Numbered from the stretch's first letter, positions 46,896-57,994 are shown. The stretch: DNA of 64,000 nucleotides from Photobacterium sp. GB-56 (GCF_003026105.1 NZ_PYNW01000016.1:31633-95632); one strand, 5' to 3'. Notes: generated by a model from the sequence alone, not told the origin. Numbers and translations are program-made.

Positions 46896-48551
46896 TTATT
46901 TTCGGCAGGTACGCCATCCTAGCAACCAAAATAGGGTTCCTACACCAACAGAAACTGCAGGGTACGTTGCTACTTGATCACCAAAAAGTATTGCAGCACA
47001 CACCATAAAGGTGGCACCGATACCAAAGTAGAACCTTGCCTGGTTATGAGTACGTCGATTTTCCATGAAGTTATCATAGAGTTTATCAATACGTTGATTC
47101 ATTACCTTGCCTTGGCGCAAACTGTCGTAAAGTAATTCAGGCAATTCAGGCAATTTTTCAGCCCAAAAAGGTGCTTTACTTTTTATTGCATCAAGAATGC
47201 CTTGCGGACCTACCTGATGTGACATCCAGTTTTCCAAGAACGGCTTGGCTGTTGCCCACAAATCAAGTTGTGGATACAACTGGCGTCCTAAGCCTTCAAC
47301 ATACAACAAGGTCTTTTGTAACAAGACCAGCTGCGGTTGCACTTCCATATTAAAACGGCGAGCAGTATTAAATAAATTTAACAACACATGGCCGAATGAT
47401 ATTTCACACAGTGGCTTTTCAAAAATAGGTTCACACACTGTACGAATAGCAAATTCAAACTCATCCACATTGGTATCATGAGGAACCCAGCCAGAATCAA
47501 CGTGTAATTCTGCAACCTTACGATAATCACGATTAAAGAAAGCCAATAAGTTTTCCGCTAAGTATCGTTTATCTTCTCGGTTAAGTGTCCCTACAATGCC
47601 GCAATCTAGCGCAATCCATTGCGGATTTTCCGGATGCTCATAGGAGACAAAAATATTTCCTGGGTGCATATCGGCATGGAAAAAGCTGTCACGAAATACC
47701 TGAGTAAAAAAGATATTAACTGCATTTTCCGATAATAGTTTTAAATTCGTACCATTGGCTTTCAAGCCTTCAATATTAGAAACTTGAATACCATAGATAC
47801 GTTCCATTACAAGAAGATTAATACTACTATAATCAGTATAAACTTCTGGTACATATAAGGTTTCATCACCATCAAAGTTACGACGAAGTTGAATACTATT
47901 CGCCGCTTCGCGCATTAAATCGAGCTCATCAAGCAAGGTTTTTTCGTATTCGCGAACCACTTCAACAGGACGTAAGCGGCGCGCTTCTGGCTGGAGACGA
48001 GAAACTATCTCGGCCATCCTGTACATCAGCTTAATGTCAGCTTCAATAATCGGCTTAATATCAGGACGAATAACTTTAAAAACAATCTCTTTGCCGTTTT
48101 CTTTTAAGGTTGCAGTATGCACTTGAGCAATCGATGCTGACGCTAATGCAACTTCATCAAAATCGTCAAACCACTGCTCTAACGGCCCGCCTAATGATTC
48201 CTCAATAGTACGTTTAGCTAATTTGCCATCAAAAGGTTCAACTTGGTCTTGTAATAATGCCAGCTGATCTGCAATGTGCGGCGGAAAAAGATCGCGACGC
48301 GTTGACATCATTTGACCAAACTTGATCCATACCGGACCGAGTTCTTGCAATGCTAAACGTAAACGCTCACCCAATGGCACATCGGGGTATTCATTTTTGA
48401 TCCAAAATAGCGATTTACGTAATTTTTTAGGAAGTTCGGTACGTGGATCAACCGGAATAAAGTCATCCAATCCATAGCGCAGTTGTACTTGAATAATACG
48501 GTACAACCGTTTTATTTCTGAGTAGCTCATCATTGCCAATTTATCGCTCAA
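46896..48551 (-). CDS. ubiB: ubiquinone biosynthesis kinase-like protein UbiB
   Basis: Atypical ABC1/ADCK-family ATPase that supports coenzyme Q synthesis, 551 aa. The family KxGQ motif appears as [19 protein letters not shown] (about 80-100), with DQVEPFD beyond, the Ala-rich loop ASASIAQVH, and the metal site [12 protein letters not shown] and ALDCGIVG. Two C-terminal membrane helices anchor it ([20 protein letters not shown] and [14 protein letters not shown]). It overlaps ubiJ by 11 bp, forming ubiE-ubiJ-ubiB. Confidence 0.98.
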   Translation of the reverse strand: MSDKLAMMSYSEIKRLYRIIQVQLRYGLDDFIPVDPRTELPKKLRKSLFWIKNEYPDVPLGERLRLALQELGPVWIKFGQMMSTRRDLFPPHIADQLALLQDQVEPFDGKLAKRTIEESLGGPLEQWFDDFDEVALASASIAQVHTATLKENGKEIVFKVIRPDIKPIIEADIKLMYRMAEIVSRLQPEARRLRPVEVVREYEKTLLDELDLMREAANSIQLRRNFDGDETLYVPEVYTDYSSINLLVMERIYGIQVSNIEGLKANGTNLKLLSENAVNIFFTQVFRDSFFHADMHPGNIFVSYEHPENPQWIALDCGIVGTLNREDKRYLAENLLAFFNRDYRKVAELHVDSGWVPHDTNVDEFEFAIRTVCEPIFEKPLCEISFGHVLLNLFNTARRFNMEVQPQLVLLQKTLLYVEGLGRQLYPQLDLWATAKPFLENWMSHQVGPQGILDAIKSKAPFWAEKLPELPELLYDSLRQGKVMNQRIDKLYDNFMENRRTHNQARFYFGIGATFMVCAAILFGDQVATYPAVSVGVGTLFWLLGWRTCRK

Positions 48552-49143
48552 GTAACTGGTTCAAACGGGCCTCAAAACGCGCAACATCCGATTTCAAGTC
48601 ATCCACTTGATCGTAAAAATGCACCATTTCTAAAGGCTGTGGTAATAGTTGCCATTCTTCAGTGATCACTTCCGCTAAATCGCGTTGGCGATTCTTTACC
48701 CCTTGGCGAATAAATCGACTCCCCGACTTTACACTACTGACTAAAGTATGAGCAACTACATCACCCGTATATTGCGATAATTTTTCTTCGACATCGGGCT
48801 TCAAACCACTTAGCAAAGTGGAAAAATGCTGAGCCAATTGTAGATCGCCATCGAGTGCTAACTTATCGGCTTTAATTAGCTGCGTTAAGTTAGCTTGTTG
48901 TCGTAGCTCGGGTAACACCGTAAGGTTTAAAGCTAATTGGCAATCCACCTCGCCTTCAAATCCAGCAAGCACATCAATTTGATGACTGAAAACAAAGTAC
49001 AAGGTTTTGTTAAATTCATTTAGCGTAACGCTAATGACTTTACCGCGTAAACGAGTAAGACGACGCTGACTATCAGCATCGTCTTTGAGTAATTGATTCA
49101 GTGATGTTTCAACCGCACCGGTAACAAAAGCATCTAACGGCAT
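48541..49143 (-). CDS. ubiJ: ubiquinone biosynthesis accessory factor UbiJ
   Basis: Lipid-binding SCP2-domain protein of the soluble Q-synthesis complex, 200 aa from the ATG at 49143 ([19 protein letters not shown]) with GAGGAT upstream. The ORF runs back to 49185 inside ubiE, but no better start is present there. The SCP2 domain covers about 15-120 ([36 protein letters not shown]), and the C-terminal part is helical. It binds the isoprenoid tail for UbiB/UbiK-associated steps. Confidence 0.94.
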   Translation of the reverse strand: MPLDAFVTGAVETSLNQLLKDDADSQRRLTRLRGKVISVTLNEFNKTLYFVFSHQIDVLAGFEGEVDCQLALNLTVLPELRQQANLTQLIKADKLALDGDLQLAQHFSTLLSGLKPDVEEKLSQYTGDVVAHTLVSSVKSGSRFIRQGVKNRQRDLAEVITEEWQLLPQPLEMVHFYDQVDDLKSDVARFEARLNQLLER

Positions 49144-49153
49144 AGAGTCATCC

Positions 49154-49909
49154 TCAGAACTTATAACCACGGTGCAAGGCAACAATACCGCCCGTTAAGT
49201 TGTAATAACTGGTTTGATCAAATCCAGCTTCATCCATCATACCTTTCAAGGTTTCTTGATCAGGATGCATGCGGATAGATTCAGCAAGGTAACGATAGCT
49301 TTCTGCATCATTGGCAATAATTTCACCCATTTTTGGTAATAGGTGGAATGAGTACGCATCGTAAACTTTTGATAATGGTTCTAGTAACGGCTTTGAGAAC
49401 TCTAATACTAATAAACGACCGCCTGGTTTTAACACGCGATACATTGAACGCAGCGCTTTGTCTTTGTCGGTGACGTTACGTAAACAAAAGCTGATGGTGA
49501 TGCAATCAAAGTAATCGTCAGGAAACGGCAGCTCTTCAGCATTAGCTTGAACATATCCCACGTTACCGACAATGCCACTGTCTCGCAGTTTACTGCGGCC
49601 AACGTTCAACATCGAGTTGTTGATATCAGCCAAAATAACCTGACCTGTTTCACCCACGATACGTGAAAATTTCGCCGTTAAATCACCGGTGCCGCCGCCT
49701 AAATCCAGTACACGTTGACCTTTGCGTACACCACTGCAGTCAATCGTGAAGCGCTTCCAAACGCGGTGAATACCCATCGACATCAAATCGTTCATGATGT
49801 CGTACTTTGCTGCAACCGAGTGAAAAACCTCAGCAACCATGGTTGCTTTCTCTTCTTTGGCGACGGTACGGAAGCCAAAGTGAGTCGTATCTTGTGTGGT
49901 GTCCGTCAT
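49154..49909 (-). CDS. ubiE: ubiquinone/menaquinone C-methyltransferase UbiE
   Basis: SAM-dependent C-methyltransferase acting in both ubiquinone and menaquinone synthesis, 251 aa. Motifs: [23 protein letters not shown] loop [25 protein letters not shown] and [14 protein letters not shown]. The ATG at 49909 ([13 protein letters not shown]) has GGAT 5 bp before it; a TTG at 49915 would add only two residues. A long inverted repeat lies 18 bp upstream in the leader. Confidence 0.97.
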   Translation of the reverse strand: MTDTTQDTTHFGFRTVAKEEKATMVAEVFHSVAAKYDIMNDLMSMGIHRVWKRFTIDCSGVRKGQRVLDLGGGTGDLTAKFSRIVGETGQVILADINNSMLNVGRSKLRDSGIVGNVGYVQANAEELPFPDDYFDCITISFCLRNVTDKDKALRSMYRVLKPGGRLLVLEFSKPLLEPLSKVYDAYSFHLLPKMGEIIANDAESYRYLAESIRMHPDQETLKGMMDEAGFDQTSYYNLTGGIVALHRGYKF

Positions 49910-49926
49910 GTTCAATCCGTTTATAG

Positions 49927-49970
49927 ATACTGATGACGCTTGGCATCTACTTACGCAGCGTCATCAGTAT
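49927..49970. repeat. 14-bp perfect inverted repeat in the ubiE leader
   Basis: ATACTGATGACGCT (49927-49940) and AGCGTCATCAGTAT (49957-49970) are exact complements around a 16-base loop. It lies between rmuC and ubiE, only 17 bp before the ubiE start, with no T run. It could be an rmuC transcript barrier or a leader structure controlling ubiE. Confidence 0.6.
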
Positions 49971-50040
49971 TAAATGCATTTATTCAACTGGGCTTAGTGT
50001 ACTTGATGGTTGCTCTTTGCTCAAAGCGCTTTACCTACCA

Positions 50041-51576
50041 TTATGATAAATCCCCTTCAGATGGCACGGTAATATGAGAAAAGCCTCGGTATTCAGTTAG
50101 GTTAGATTGTGACTTTTCCACCAGCTGAGCACTAATATCACGTTTCACTTCAACCCCTAGTTGTTTGAAACTTTCTGCTTGGCGGATCACGTTGCCACGA
50201 CCTGTTGCCAGTTTATTCATCGCCCCTTGATAACTTTGATTCGCTTTTTCTAACGATTGTCCCATCGCTTCCATATCCGTAACAAACAAGCGTAATTTGT
50301 CGTAAAGCTTGCCTGCACGATCAGCAATTTCTTTGGCATTTTGATTTTGTCGCTCATTACGCCACAAGTTATTAATAGTACGCAATGCCACCAGCAAGGT
50401 CGTTGGACTCACCAGCATGATATTTAAATCCATCGCATCCCGGATTAATGCCGGATCGGCTTCAATCGCAGCTTGGAACGCAGGTTCAACAGGAATAAAC
50501 ATCAAGACATAATCCAGACTTTGGATGCCATGAAGCTGATGGTAATCCTTACGGCTTAACCCACGCATATGGGCGCGCATCGAGGCAACATGTTCACTCA
50601 TGGCGAGTTCACGCTCAGCGATAGTGTCTGCATTAAAGAAGCGCTCATACGCCACCAATGACATCTTGGCATCCACCACCACATCTTTTTGTTGGGGTAA
50701 ATGCACCACAACATCGGGCTGATAACGCTTACCGTCTTCGTTTTCCAAACTGACTTGAGTTTGATATTCATGCCCTTCACGCAACCCTGAGTCAGACAAT
50801 ACTCGCGCCAGCACAACTTCGCCCCAGTTACCTTGGGCTTTGTTATCGCCTTTAAGGGCTTGGGTTAAGTTAATTGCCTCTTTCGCCATCTGCTCATTGA
50901 GCTGTTTAAGGCTATTGATTTGATGCACTAAAGTATGGCGCTCACGAGACTCTTGCGTGAAATTGTCATTAACCTGCTTTTTGAAACCTTCAAGTTGCTC
51001 TTTGAGTGGACTCAACAAGTTTTCTAAACTCATTTTATTCTGTTCATCCACCGTTCGAGTCTTCTGCTCAAATAAGCGATTAGCTAAACTTTCAAATTGA
51101 ATACGCAAGCGTTCTTCAGCATTTTCTAATAGCTTAATTTTTTCATCTGCCGCTTTTTGTTCTTCAAAATGGCGGGCATCTTGCTCACGCAGATCGGCTT
51201 CAAGCCCCGCGCTGGCTAAGCGAGAATTATCAAGCTGCTCAGATAAATACTGCTTTTCATTTTGCAGCGCGTCAAAGTGACGCATTTTTTCTAATGCCGC
51301 AGCTAAGCGACCGTGCATTTGACGAATTTCATGGGTTAATCTGTCACGATCGTCATCTAACTCTTCCAGCTCTTGGTTTCTTTCTGCTAGCTGACTTTGT
51401 AATTGCTGCTCACGACTTAATGCTAAACGCGCATCTGATTCTGCTTGTTGCTCGACAAGCTGAAGCATTTGTTCGTATCGACCTTTATACCAGAATGCCG
51501 TGATCACACTGGCAACGGTGGCACCTAACAATGTTGCTAATGCGGTAATAACGCCACCACTTAACCATTCTGCCAT
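50041..51576 (-). CDS. rmuC: DNA recombination protein RmuC
   Basis: Membrane-anchored protein that limits DNA inversion and has a PD-(D/E)XK-like nuclease fold, 511 aa from ATG 51576 (MAEWLSGGVITALATLLGAT). The longer ORF to 51702 is set aside, as its upstream residues are unlike the family and no ribosome site supports them. One N-terminal span (about 8-27), a long coiled coil (30-190), then the RmuC domain with GNWGEVVLARVLSDSGL, YQPDVVVHLP and KDVVVDAKMSLVAYE. Upstream of ubiE, as in E. coli. Confidence 0.95.
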   Translation of the reverse strand: MAEWLSGGVITALATLLGATVASVITAFWYKGRYEQMLQLVEQQAESDARLALSREQQLQSQLAERNQELEELDDDRDRLTHEIRQMHGRLAAALEKMRHFDALQNEKQYLSEQLDNSRLASAGLEADLREQDARHFEEQKAADEKIKLLENAEERLRIQFESLANRLFEQKTRTVDEQNKMSLENLLSPLKEQLEGFKKQVNDNFTQESRERHTLVHQINSLKQLNEQMAKEAINLTQALKGDNKAQGNWGEVVLARVLSDSGLREGHEYQTQVSLENEDGKRYQPDVVVHLPQQKDVVVDAKMSLVAYERFFNADTIAERELAMSEHVASMRAHMRGLSRKDYHQLHGIQSLDYVLMFIPVEPAFQAAIEADPALIRDAMDLNIMLVSPTTLLVALRTINNLWRNERQNQNAKEIADRAGKLYDKLRLFVTDMEAMGQSLEKANQSYQGAMNKLATGRGNVIRQAESFKQLGVEVKRDISAQLVEKSQSNLTEYRGFSHITVPSEGDLS

Positions 51577-51793
51577 AGTAAATTCTCTATCTTCCTGACA
51601 AATTATTCTCGCTTTTAAGGCTAAGAGGATACTGGATAAATGTCCAGCTAACGAAGAACAACTTAAACAATAAATAATGGATATAAGCGTTTTTGTTTGC
51701 ACTCGATCACAGGCTATATCATCACTCGCTATTCACCTTTATAACCATCTCCTACACTGCGTTACCGTTTTTCATTTTTTAACAGGGATAGTC

Positions 51794-52687
51794 ATGAACG
51801 AACGCCTCGCTTTAGGGTATGGCATTGCCGCTGTGTTACTTTGGTCTACTGTCGCCACTGCTTTTAAAATTACCTTAGCTTATTTTTCTCCCGTTCAAAT
51901 GATGGTGATTGCTAGTAGCGTGTCTGCTCTCGCCCTTATTGTTATAGCTGGCTATAAAAAAACACTCCACCAGCTTAAGTCGACTTTTCTTCAACGTCCG
52001 CTTTACTACTTATTACTCGGACTTATCAATCCTTTCGCTTATTACTTAGTGTTATTTAAAGCCTACGAATTATTACCTGCTTCACAGGCTCAACCCATCA
52101 ACTACAGTTGGGCAATCACTCTGACTTTAATGGCTGCACTTTTCTTAGGACAAAAAATTCAGCGTAAAGATTGGATAGCTTGCGTGCTGGGATATGGCGG
52201 TGTGGTGGTAATTGCGACTCAAGGTAATATTTCAGCCTTGAATTTCACCAGTCCGTTAGGCGTTGCGTTAGCGCTATTTTCGACACTGTTATGGGCAGGC
52301 TATTGGATTTTAAATACTAAAAATAAAGCCGATCCAATCCTCGGCTTATTACTGGGCTTTTTAGTCTCGCTGCCATTTTCTATCGGCTTGAGTCTGTATC
52401 TTGGCGGTTGGCAAAGTGTACCTTGGCAAGGATGGGCAGCAGTCACGTATGTTGGTTTATTTGAAATGGGGATCACCTTTGTTTTATGGCTCAATGCGCT
52501 ACGGTTAACCCGTAATACCGCTAAGATCAGTAACCTGATTTTTATCTCACCTTTTATCTCTTTATTATTGCTCGCCACAATTATTGGTGAAACGATTCAT
52601 CCCTCAACATTGATCGGCTTAATATTAATTATTGCAGGACTCGTAATCCAACAATGGCGAAATAAAAAAGTCCCGATTGTTGAATAG
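51794..52687 (+). CDS. EamA/DMT family transporter
   Basis: Inner-membrane exporter of unknown substrate, 297 aa, ten predicted helices in two EamA repeats. GYGIAAVLLWSTVATAFKIT is the first span; PINYSWAITLTLMAALFLGQ and TYVGLFEMGITFVLWLNALR follow. The start is ATG 51794 with AGGGATAG upstream; the open frame extends back to 51677 but has no ribosome site. It is divergent from rmuC and distinct from rarD. Confidence 0.9.
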   Translation: MNERLALGYGIAAVLLWSTVATAFKITLAYFSPVQMMVIASSVSALALIVIAGYKKTLHQLKSTFLQRPLYYLLLGLINPFAYYLVLFKAYELLPASQAQPINYSWAITLTLMAALFLGQKIQRKDWIACVLGYGGVVVIATQGNISALNFTSPLGVALALFSTLLWAGYWILNTKNKADPILGLLLGFLVSLPFSIGLSLYLGGWQSVPWQGWAAVTYVGLFEMGITFVLWLNALRLTRNTAKISNLIFISPFISLLLLATIIGETIHPSTLIGLILIIAGLVIQQWRNKKVPIVE

Positions 52688-52699
52688 CTAAATTTAACC

Positions 52700-52727
52700 A
52701 AAAAAAAGCCTGTCGATTTGACAGGCT
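52700..52727 (-). terminator. terminator of the Bcr/CflA gene
   Basis: Stem AGCCTGTC / GACAGGCT with a GATTT loop; on the minus strand a run of seven Ts follows. Confidence 0.85.
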
Positions 52728-52774
52728 GTACGGATAAGGCTGTCACCACCTTACCTTTAAACTCATAATATTTA

Positions 52775-53977
52775 TTAATTCTGTACCGTTAACTGTGGGT
52801 GCCAACGACGCCCGATTTTAGACACTAAAATCAATAATCCTGGGATCAGTAACCACATTTGTAACGTCATTAGCACGGGGGATGAGAAATCTAATCGTTG
52901 GGTTAGGCTCACCATGACACCAGCACCACTCATTTGGAATAGCCCCAATAATGCTGCTGCAGTTCCAGCACGATCGCCAAATGGTGCTAATGCTTTTCCG
53001 GCTGCAGAGCCTAATACAAAAGCAAAACCAAAGGAACAAATGAAGATTGGCACCATAAAAGCCCATGCTTGCTGTAATGGGCTTAATAGCAGCATCAGAG
53101 CGCCAGCCATCATTAAGATAATCAAACCAGTACGTAACGTTCGGCGAGTACCAAAGCGATCCATAAATCTGGGTGCAACCATACAGGCTGTAATATTGAG
53201 CACAGCATTAATACCAAACCAGATCGTAAACTGGTTCATGTCTTGACCAAGGTGGTTCATCAACCACACTGGTGCTGAAGTTACATAGGCTAAAATCACC
53301 GCCATCGCTAACATGCAAAGTGTAGCGTGAAATAAAAATGTTGGTTCGCGAAATACCGACCAGTAACGACTAAGACTAATAGTAGAGCCTTTCACATTAG
53401 TACTGACAGGGCGTGTTTCTTTAAATAACACCATCACAAAAAGACCTGCAACTAACGCAAATCCTGCCATGAAACTAAAGTTTGAACGCCAGCCAAAATG
53501 ATGAGTAAGCCAAGTGCCTAAAAGAGGAGCAAGCGCAGGAATAAAACAAATCGCACCATTTAAATAGCTGATCATACGACCGCTTTTTTCAGCGCCAAAA
53601 CTATCACGAACCGCAGCAAAAGCAGCAACAGAGGTTGCGCAAGCACCAAAGCCTTGTAGCAAGCGTGCCAACAAAAGTAAATCTAAACTATGTGCAACAT
53701 AAGCCATCACAGCACTAAACCCGTAAATGACAATACCACCAAGAGCAATCGGACGACGACCAATACGATCAGCTAATGGGCCAGCTATTAATTGTCCGAG
53801 ACCAAGGCTAAACATGAACCATGTCACCGTATCTTGAACACGGGTAGGATCAACTTGAAAAGCATTTGCCATAACAGGCAATGCAGGAAGATAAATGTCT
53901 ATAGCCAACGGGCTAAATAACACCAAGGTCACCATTAAGGCGACAAGCCGAGTATCGGTAGAAGTAGAGGTTGTCAT
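52775..53977 (-). CDS. Bcr/CflA family drug-resistance MFS transporter
   Basis: Twelve-helix proton-driven multidrug exporter, 400 aa. Motif A GPLADRIGRRPIAL in loop 2-3 and YLPALPVMANAF with the acidic DIY pair in helix 1 are the Bcr/CflA signatures. GALAPLLGT-type spans (FIPALAPLLGTWLTHHFGWR) mark helices 5-6. The substrate (bicyclomycin, chloramphenicol or others) cannot be told. TAGGAAC precedes the ATG. Confidence 0.93.
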   Translation of the reverse strand: MTTSTSTDTRLVALMVTLVLFSPLAIDIYLPALPVMANAFQVDPTRVQDTVTWFMFSLGLGQLIAGPLADRIGRRPIALGGIVIYGFSAVMAYVAHSLDLLLLARLLQGFGACATSVAAFAAVRDSFGAEKSGRMISYLNGAICFIPALAPLLGTWLTHHFGWRSNFSFMAGFALVAGLFVMVLFKETRPVSTNVKGSTISLSRYWSVFREPTFLFHATLCMLAMAVILAYVTSAPVWLMNHLGQDMNQFTIWFGINAVLNITACMVAPRFMDRFGTRRTLRTGLIILMMAGALMLLLSPLQQAWAFMVPIFICSFGFAFVLGSAAGKALAPFGDRAGTAAALLGLFQMSGAGVMVSLTQRLDFSSPVLMTLQMWLLIPGLLILVSKIGRRWHPQLTVQN

Positions 53978-54267
53978 GTGGCGTTCCTAGAAAAAGATCG
54001 CGCAAGTCTACGGTGTTATGAGAGTGAATAAAAATGGTTTATTTTCAATACCGCTTTTCCAAATTGGAATCCACCAGCCAACGTATTAATCACTAAGATA
54101 AATAGAGTCATAAGGTGAATACCCTGTTATTTATCATAGAGACAATTGAAGCGAGCCGCTAAAAAAGCTAACGTAACAATATTAAACCTAAATCGCTAAT
54201 ACCACAGTGATCAGGGTGAATTAGATCTAACCGCCTTCTAAAGGTGGTTTCTTGACAAGGAACAGAC

Positions 54268-56055
54268 ATGCAAACAGTTATCGCACAACGTATTGAGCAA
54301 ATCCGTCAATGGCTTGAAACACAGCAGCTCGATGCCTTACTGATCCCTCATGAAGATGAATATCTTGGTGAGTACATTCCCGATCATAATGAGCGCCTTC
54401 ATTGGCTAACTGGATTTACTGGCTCAGCAGGTGCTGCCGTGATCACTCGTGATCGTGCTGCAATGTTTGTTGATGGTCGTTATGTTGTGCAAGTGCGCAA
54501 GCAAGTACCGGGTGATGTGTTTGAATATTGTCATTTGATCGAGCAACCACCGGTGCACTGGGTATTAGAAAATCTAGCAGCAGGTAGCAAAGTCGCTATT
54601 GATAACCGCCTACACAGTGCTGCATGGCTGAAAAATGCCACGACAACCCTTGATGGTGAACTAGAGCTAGTATCAGTTAACGAAAACCCAATTGATGAAC
54701 TATGGCTTGATCGCCCAGCACCAAAACTGTCGGATGCGGAGTTAATGGGTCTAGAGTATGTCGGTCAATCAAGTGAAGAAAAACGTGAACAAATTGCCGC
54801 ACTACTAAAAAAACAAAAAGCTGATGCTGCCTTTTTAAGTCAGCTTGATAGCATTGCTTGGCTACTCAATGTTCGTGGTGATGACGTTCACTGTCTACCC
54901 GTTCTGCTGTCAGCTGCTGTGATCCACAGCGATGCATCAGTTGATTTCTACATCGATCATCACCGCCTACCAGAAGGTTTTGCAACGCACGTAGGTAACG
55001 GCGTCAATATCCGCGAGCCAGAGCAACTCGCCGCGGGTTTAGCCGCACTTTCAAGTAAACGTGTACAGTTTGATTCAGCGAACAGTAATGCATGGGCAGC
55101 TCAGCAACTGACTGATGCTGGCGCACTGCTTATTGAAGCAGCTAATCCAACACTGCTACCAAAAGCCGCTAAAAATACGACTGAAATAAATGGCATGAAA
55201 GCGTGTCATATTCGTGATGGTGTCGCGATCTCTAAATTTCTTGCGTGGGTAGATAATCAAGTTGCAAGTGGCAATCTATTAGATGAAGCAGTGCTTTCCG
55301 ATCAACTTTGGCAATTCCGTCAGCAAGATCCAAGCTGTCGTGACGTGAGCTTCGATACGATTTCCGCCTCTGCGGGTAATGCAGCAATGTGTCACTATAA
55401 CCACATTGACCAACCACAGCCAGGCAAGCTGCAAATGGATACGGTTTACTTAGTCGATTCAGGCGGTCAATACCCTGACGGTACGACCGATATCACCCGT
55501 ACTATCGCTATCGGTAATCCAGGTGATGAAGTAAAACAAGCCTTCACACTGGTACTAAAAGGTCATATTTCATTGGCTTCGGCACGTTTCCCGAAAGGTA
55601 CAACAGGCTCACAACTTGACGCACTCGCGCGTCAGCATCTATGGGCACATGGCTTTGATTATGATCATGGTACAGGTCACGGAGTGGGCCACTTCTTAAG
55701 TGTTCATGAAGGTCCACAACGCATTTCTAAAGTGGCTAACCCAACCGCGCTACTGTCAGGTATGGTGTTATCTAACGAGCCAGGTTATTACCGTGCAGAC
55801 GCATTTGGTATTCGTATCGAAAACCTTGAACTGGTCGTCGATATTGAAACTCAAGGTGACATGAACGTCATGGGTTTTGAATCGTTAACCCGTGCGCCAA
55901 TCGATAAGCGTTTAATCGATCCTGCACTATTAACTGACGTAGAGCTTGCATGGCTTAACAACTATCACCAAATCGTGTTTAACGTGATCAGCCCATCGCT
56001 GACAGGTAGTGATCTTGAGTGGCTAACACAAGCGACATCACCACTAAGCCGCTAA
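54268..56055 (+). CDS. aminopeptidase P family protein (M24B)
   Basis: Metallopeptidase removing an N-terminal residue next to proline, 595 aa. It is the three-domain form like eukaryotic cytosolic XPNPEP1: two creatinase-like N-terminal domains (1-310; FTGSAGAAVI, AMFVDGRYVVQ), a pita-bread catalytic domain, and a C-terminal tail with WLNNYHQ. Metal ligands: VDSGGQYPDGTTDITRT (two Asp), GHGVGHFLSVHEGP (His), SNEPGYY and GIRIENLELV (Glu). AAGGAACAGAC precedes the ATG. The leader 53978-54267 contains no gene; a short stem at 54229-54249 abuts the ribosome site. Confidence 0.93.
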   Translation: MQTVIAQRIEQIRQWLETQQLDALLIPHEDEYLGEYIPDHNERLHWLTGFTGSAGAAVITRDRAAMFVDGRYVVQVRKQVPGDVFEYCHLIEQPPVHWVLENLAAGSKVAIDNRLHSAAWLKNATTTLDGELELVSVNENPIDELWLDRPAPKLSDAELMGLEYVGQSSEEKREQIAALLKKQKADAAFLSQLDSIAWLLNVRGDDVHCLPVLLSAAVIHSDASVDFYIDHHRLPEGFATHVGNGVNIREPEQLAAGLAALSSKRVQFDSANSNAWAAQQLTDAGALLIEAANPTLLPKAAKNTTEINGMKACHIRDGVAISKFLAWVDNQVASGNLLDEAVLSDQLWQFRQQDPSCRDVSFDTISASAGNAAMCHYNHIDQPQPGKLQMDTVYLVDSGGQYPDGTTDITRTIAIGNPGDEVKQAFTLVLKGHISLASARFPKGTTGSQLDALARQHLWAHGFDYDHGTGHGVGHFLSVHEGPQRISKVANPTALLSGMVLSNEPGYYRADAFGIRIENLELVVDIETQGDMNVMGFESLTRAPIDKRLIDPALLTDVELAWLNNYHQIVFNVISPSLTGSDLEWLTQATSPLSR

Positions 56056-56071
56056 CGCTTAGATAAGAAAA

Positions 56072-56107
56072 AGAAAAGCCGGTACGCATCACGTACTGGC
56101 TTTTTAT
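56072..56107. terminator. terminator between the aminopeptidase gene and thiH
   Basis: AAAGCCGGTACG-CATCA-CGTACTGGCTTT with one G-T mismatch pair and Ts after; two-way. Confidence 0.88.
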
Positions 56108-57219
56108 TATCCAGAATAGGCGGGATGCCAATCTTTCCACACCACTTCAAACCCCTGTTGCTTGACCGCTGTAGCGACATCTGCGACCGAACGTTCATCA
56201 CTGATTGCAAACTGTTCTAGCTCTGGCGTGTCATCAGCGTATCCGCCCGGTTGGGTTTTAGAGCCCGCCGACATACTAGTGATCCCCAAGGGCAATACAT
56301 TATCGCGAAAATGCGGTGATTCTCGCGTCGATAACGACAGCTCAACTTCAGGATTAAACAACCGATAAGCACAAATCAATTGCACCAGTTGGCGATCCGT
56401 CATCACCGATTTAGGCTCTAATCCACCAGTACAGGGTCTTAAACGTGGAAATGAAATCGAATAGCGGCTTTGCCAATACGTCCGCTCAAGATAAGCCAAA
56501 TGACTGGCAACAAAAAAACAATCCGTGCGCCATTCTTCCATACCGATCAAAGCACCAATCCCTATCTTGTCTATTCCGGCTTTTGCTAACCGATCTGGTG
56601 TCGCTAAGCGGTATTCAAAATTGGTTTTATTGCCTCGTAAATGATGCTTCGCATAGGTTGGCGCATTATAAGTTTCTTGATACACCATCACCGCATCTAA
56701 ACCAAGTTGTCTCAGCTCTTGATACTCATCTTGCTCTAGTGGCTGTACTTCCATTGCCAAATAACTGAAGTGCTGTTTGATTTGAGGGATCGCATCACGA
56801 AAGTAATTCATACCAACTTTGGTTTGATGCTCGCCAGTGACCAGTAACACACTATCAAAATTTAGCGCTTTTATTGCCTCACACTCTCGCTCTATTTCTT
56901 GTTCACCCAAGGTACGACGCTTAATGCGATTTTCCATCGAAAAACCACAATAGGTACACGCATTGGCACACAGATTCGAAAGGTATAACGGCACATAAAA
57001 ACTCATGGTATGACCAAACCGCTGACGTGTTAGCATCGCAGAGAGTTGTGCCATTTGCTCTAAGTAAGGTTCAGCCGCAGGGGAGATTAAGGCTTTGAAA
57101 TCCTCTAGATCCAGCGTTGATTTTCCTAAAGCACGCTCAACATCGGTAGCCGTTTTAGTATAAATCGACAAACGGATATCATCCCAATCCATTTGTTGCC
57201 AAACATCCACAAAGCTCAT
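56107..57219 (-). CDS. thiH: 2-iminoacetate synthase ThiH
   Basis: Radical-SAM tyrosine lyase that supplies dehydroglycine for the thiamine thiazole ring, used by facultative anaerobes in place of ThiO. 370 aa. Cluster motif CANACTYCGF with the three Cys near residue 85. VTGEHQTKVG, MEVQPLEQDEY and SFPRLRPCTGG are also seen. Last gene of thiCEFSGH, 9 bp after thiG. Confidence 0.98.
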   Translation of the reverse strand: MSFVDVWQQMDWDDIRLSIYTKTATDVERALGKSTLDLEDFKALISPAAEPYLEQMAQLSAMLTRQRFGHTMSFYVPLYLSNLCANACTYCGFSMENRIKRRTLGEQEIERECEAIKALNFDSVLLVTGEHQTKVGMNYFRDAIPQIKQHFSYLAMEVQPLEQDEYQELRQLGLDAVMVYQETYNAPTYAKHHLRGNKTNFEYRLATPDRLAKAGIDKIGIGALIGMEEWRTDCFFVASHLAYLERTYWQSRYSISFPRLRPCTGGLEPKSVMTDRQLVQLICAYRLFNPEVELSLSTRESPHFRDNVLPLGITSMSAGSKTQPGGYADDTPELEQFAISDERSVADVATAVKQQGFEVVWKDWHPAYSG

Positions 57220-57228
57220 ATTGGCTCC

Positions 57229-57993
57229 TTAATCGTTAAGAAATGCCGTTAATGGACTTGATGCAATTGCATGGTTCACCTTACCTGCAAGACCCGCTTC
57301 ATAGGCCATACGACCACTTTCCACGGCCAATTTAAATGCACGCCCCATTGCAATCGGATCACTTGCCGCTGCGATGGCAGTATTGACCAATACCGCATCA
57401 GCCCCCATTTCCATCGCTTCTGCGGCATGAGAAGGTGCCCCAATGCCCGCATCCACCACCACAGGTACTTGCGCCTGATCGATAATAATGCGAAGAAAAT
57501 CGCGAGAAGCGACCCCTTTATTCGAGCCAATCGGCGCACCTAATGGCATCACGGCAGCGCAACCCACATCTTCTAATCGCTTACAAAGCACAGGATCGGC
57601 ATGACAGTAAGGCAGTACAACAAACCCTTCTTTTACCAACTGCTCTGCCGCTTTTAGCGTTTCAATCGGATCAGGCATGAGGTATTTTGGATCAGGGTGA
57701 ATTTCTAATTTTAGCCAATTCGTCCCCAATGCTTCTCGGACTAACTGCGCAGCAAAGATCGCTTCTTTGGCATTTTTCGCCCCTGACGTATTAGGCAGTA
57801 AATTCACTCCAGCTTGGATCAGTGGCGCTAAGATATCGTCATCACGCTCAGCGATATTGACCCGCTTTAGTGCCATAGTCACGAGCTCAGATCCTGTTGC
57901 TAAAATCGATTCTGCCATGACATCACGATTGGCGTATTTACCTGTTCCGGTAAACAGTCTCGATGTGAATGTTTTATCTGCAATAGTCAACAT
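57229..57993 (-). CDS. thiG: thiazole synthase ThiG
   Basis: TIM-barrel enzyme assembling the thiazole phosphate from DXP, ThiS thiocarboxylate and dehydroglycine, 254 aa. Schiff-base Lys in [14 protein letters not shown]; phosphate-binding loops [20 protein letters not shown] and [23 protein letters not shown] opens it. It begins one base after thiS ends and works with ThiH. Confidence 0.98.
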   Translation of the reverse strand: MLTIADKTFTSRLFTGTGKYANRDVMAESILATGSELVTMALKRVNIAERDDDILAPLIQAGVNLLPNTSGAKNAKEAIFAAQLVREALGTNWLKLEIHPDPKYLMPDPIETLKAAEQLVKEGFVVLPYCHADPVLCKRLEDVGCAAVMPLGAPIGSNKGVASRDFLRIIIDQAQVPVVVDAGIGAPSHAAEAMEMGADAVLVNTAIAAASDPIAMGRAFKLAVESGRMAYEAGLAGKVNHAIASSPLTAFLND

Positions 57994-57994
57994 A

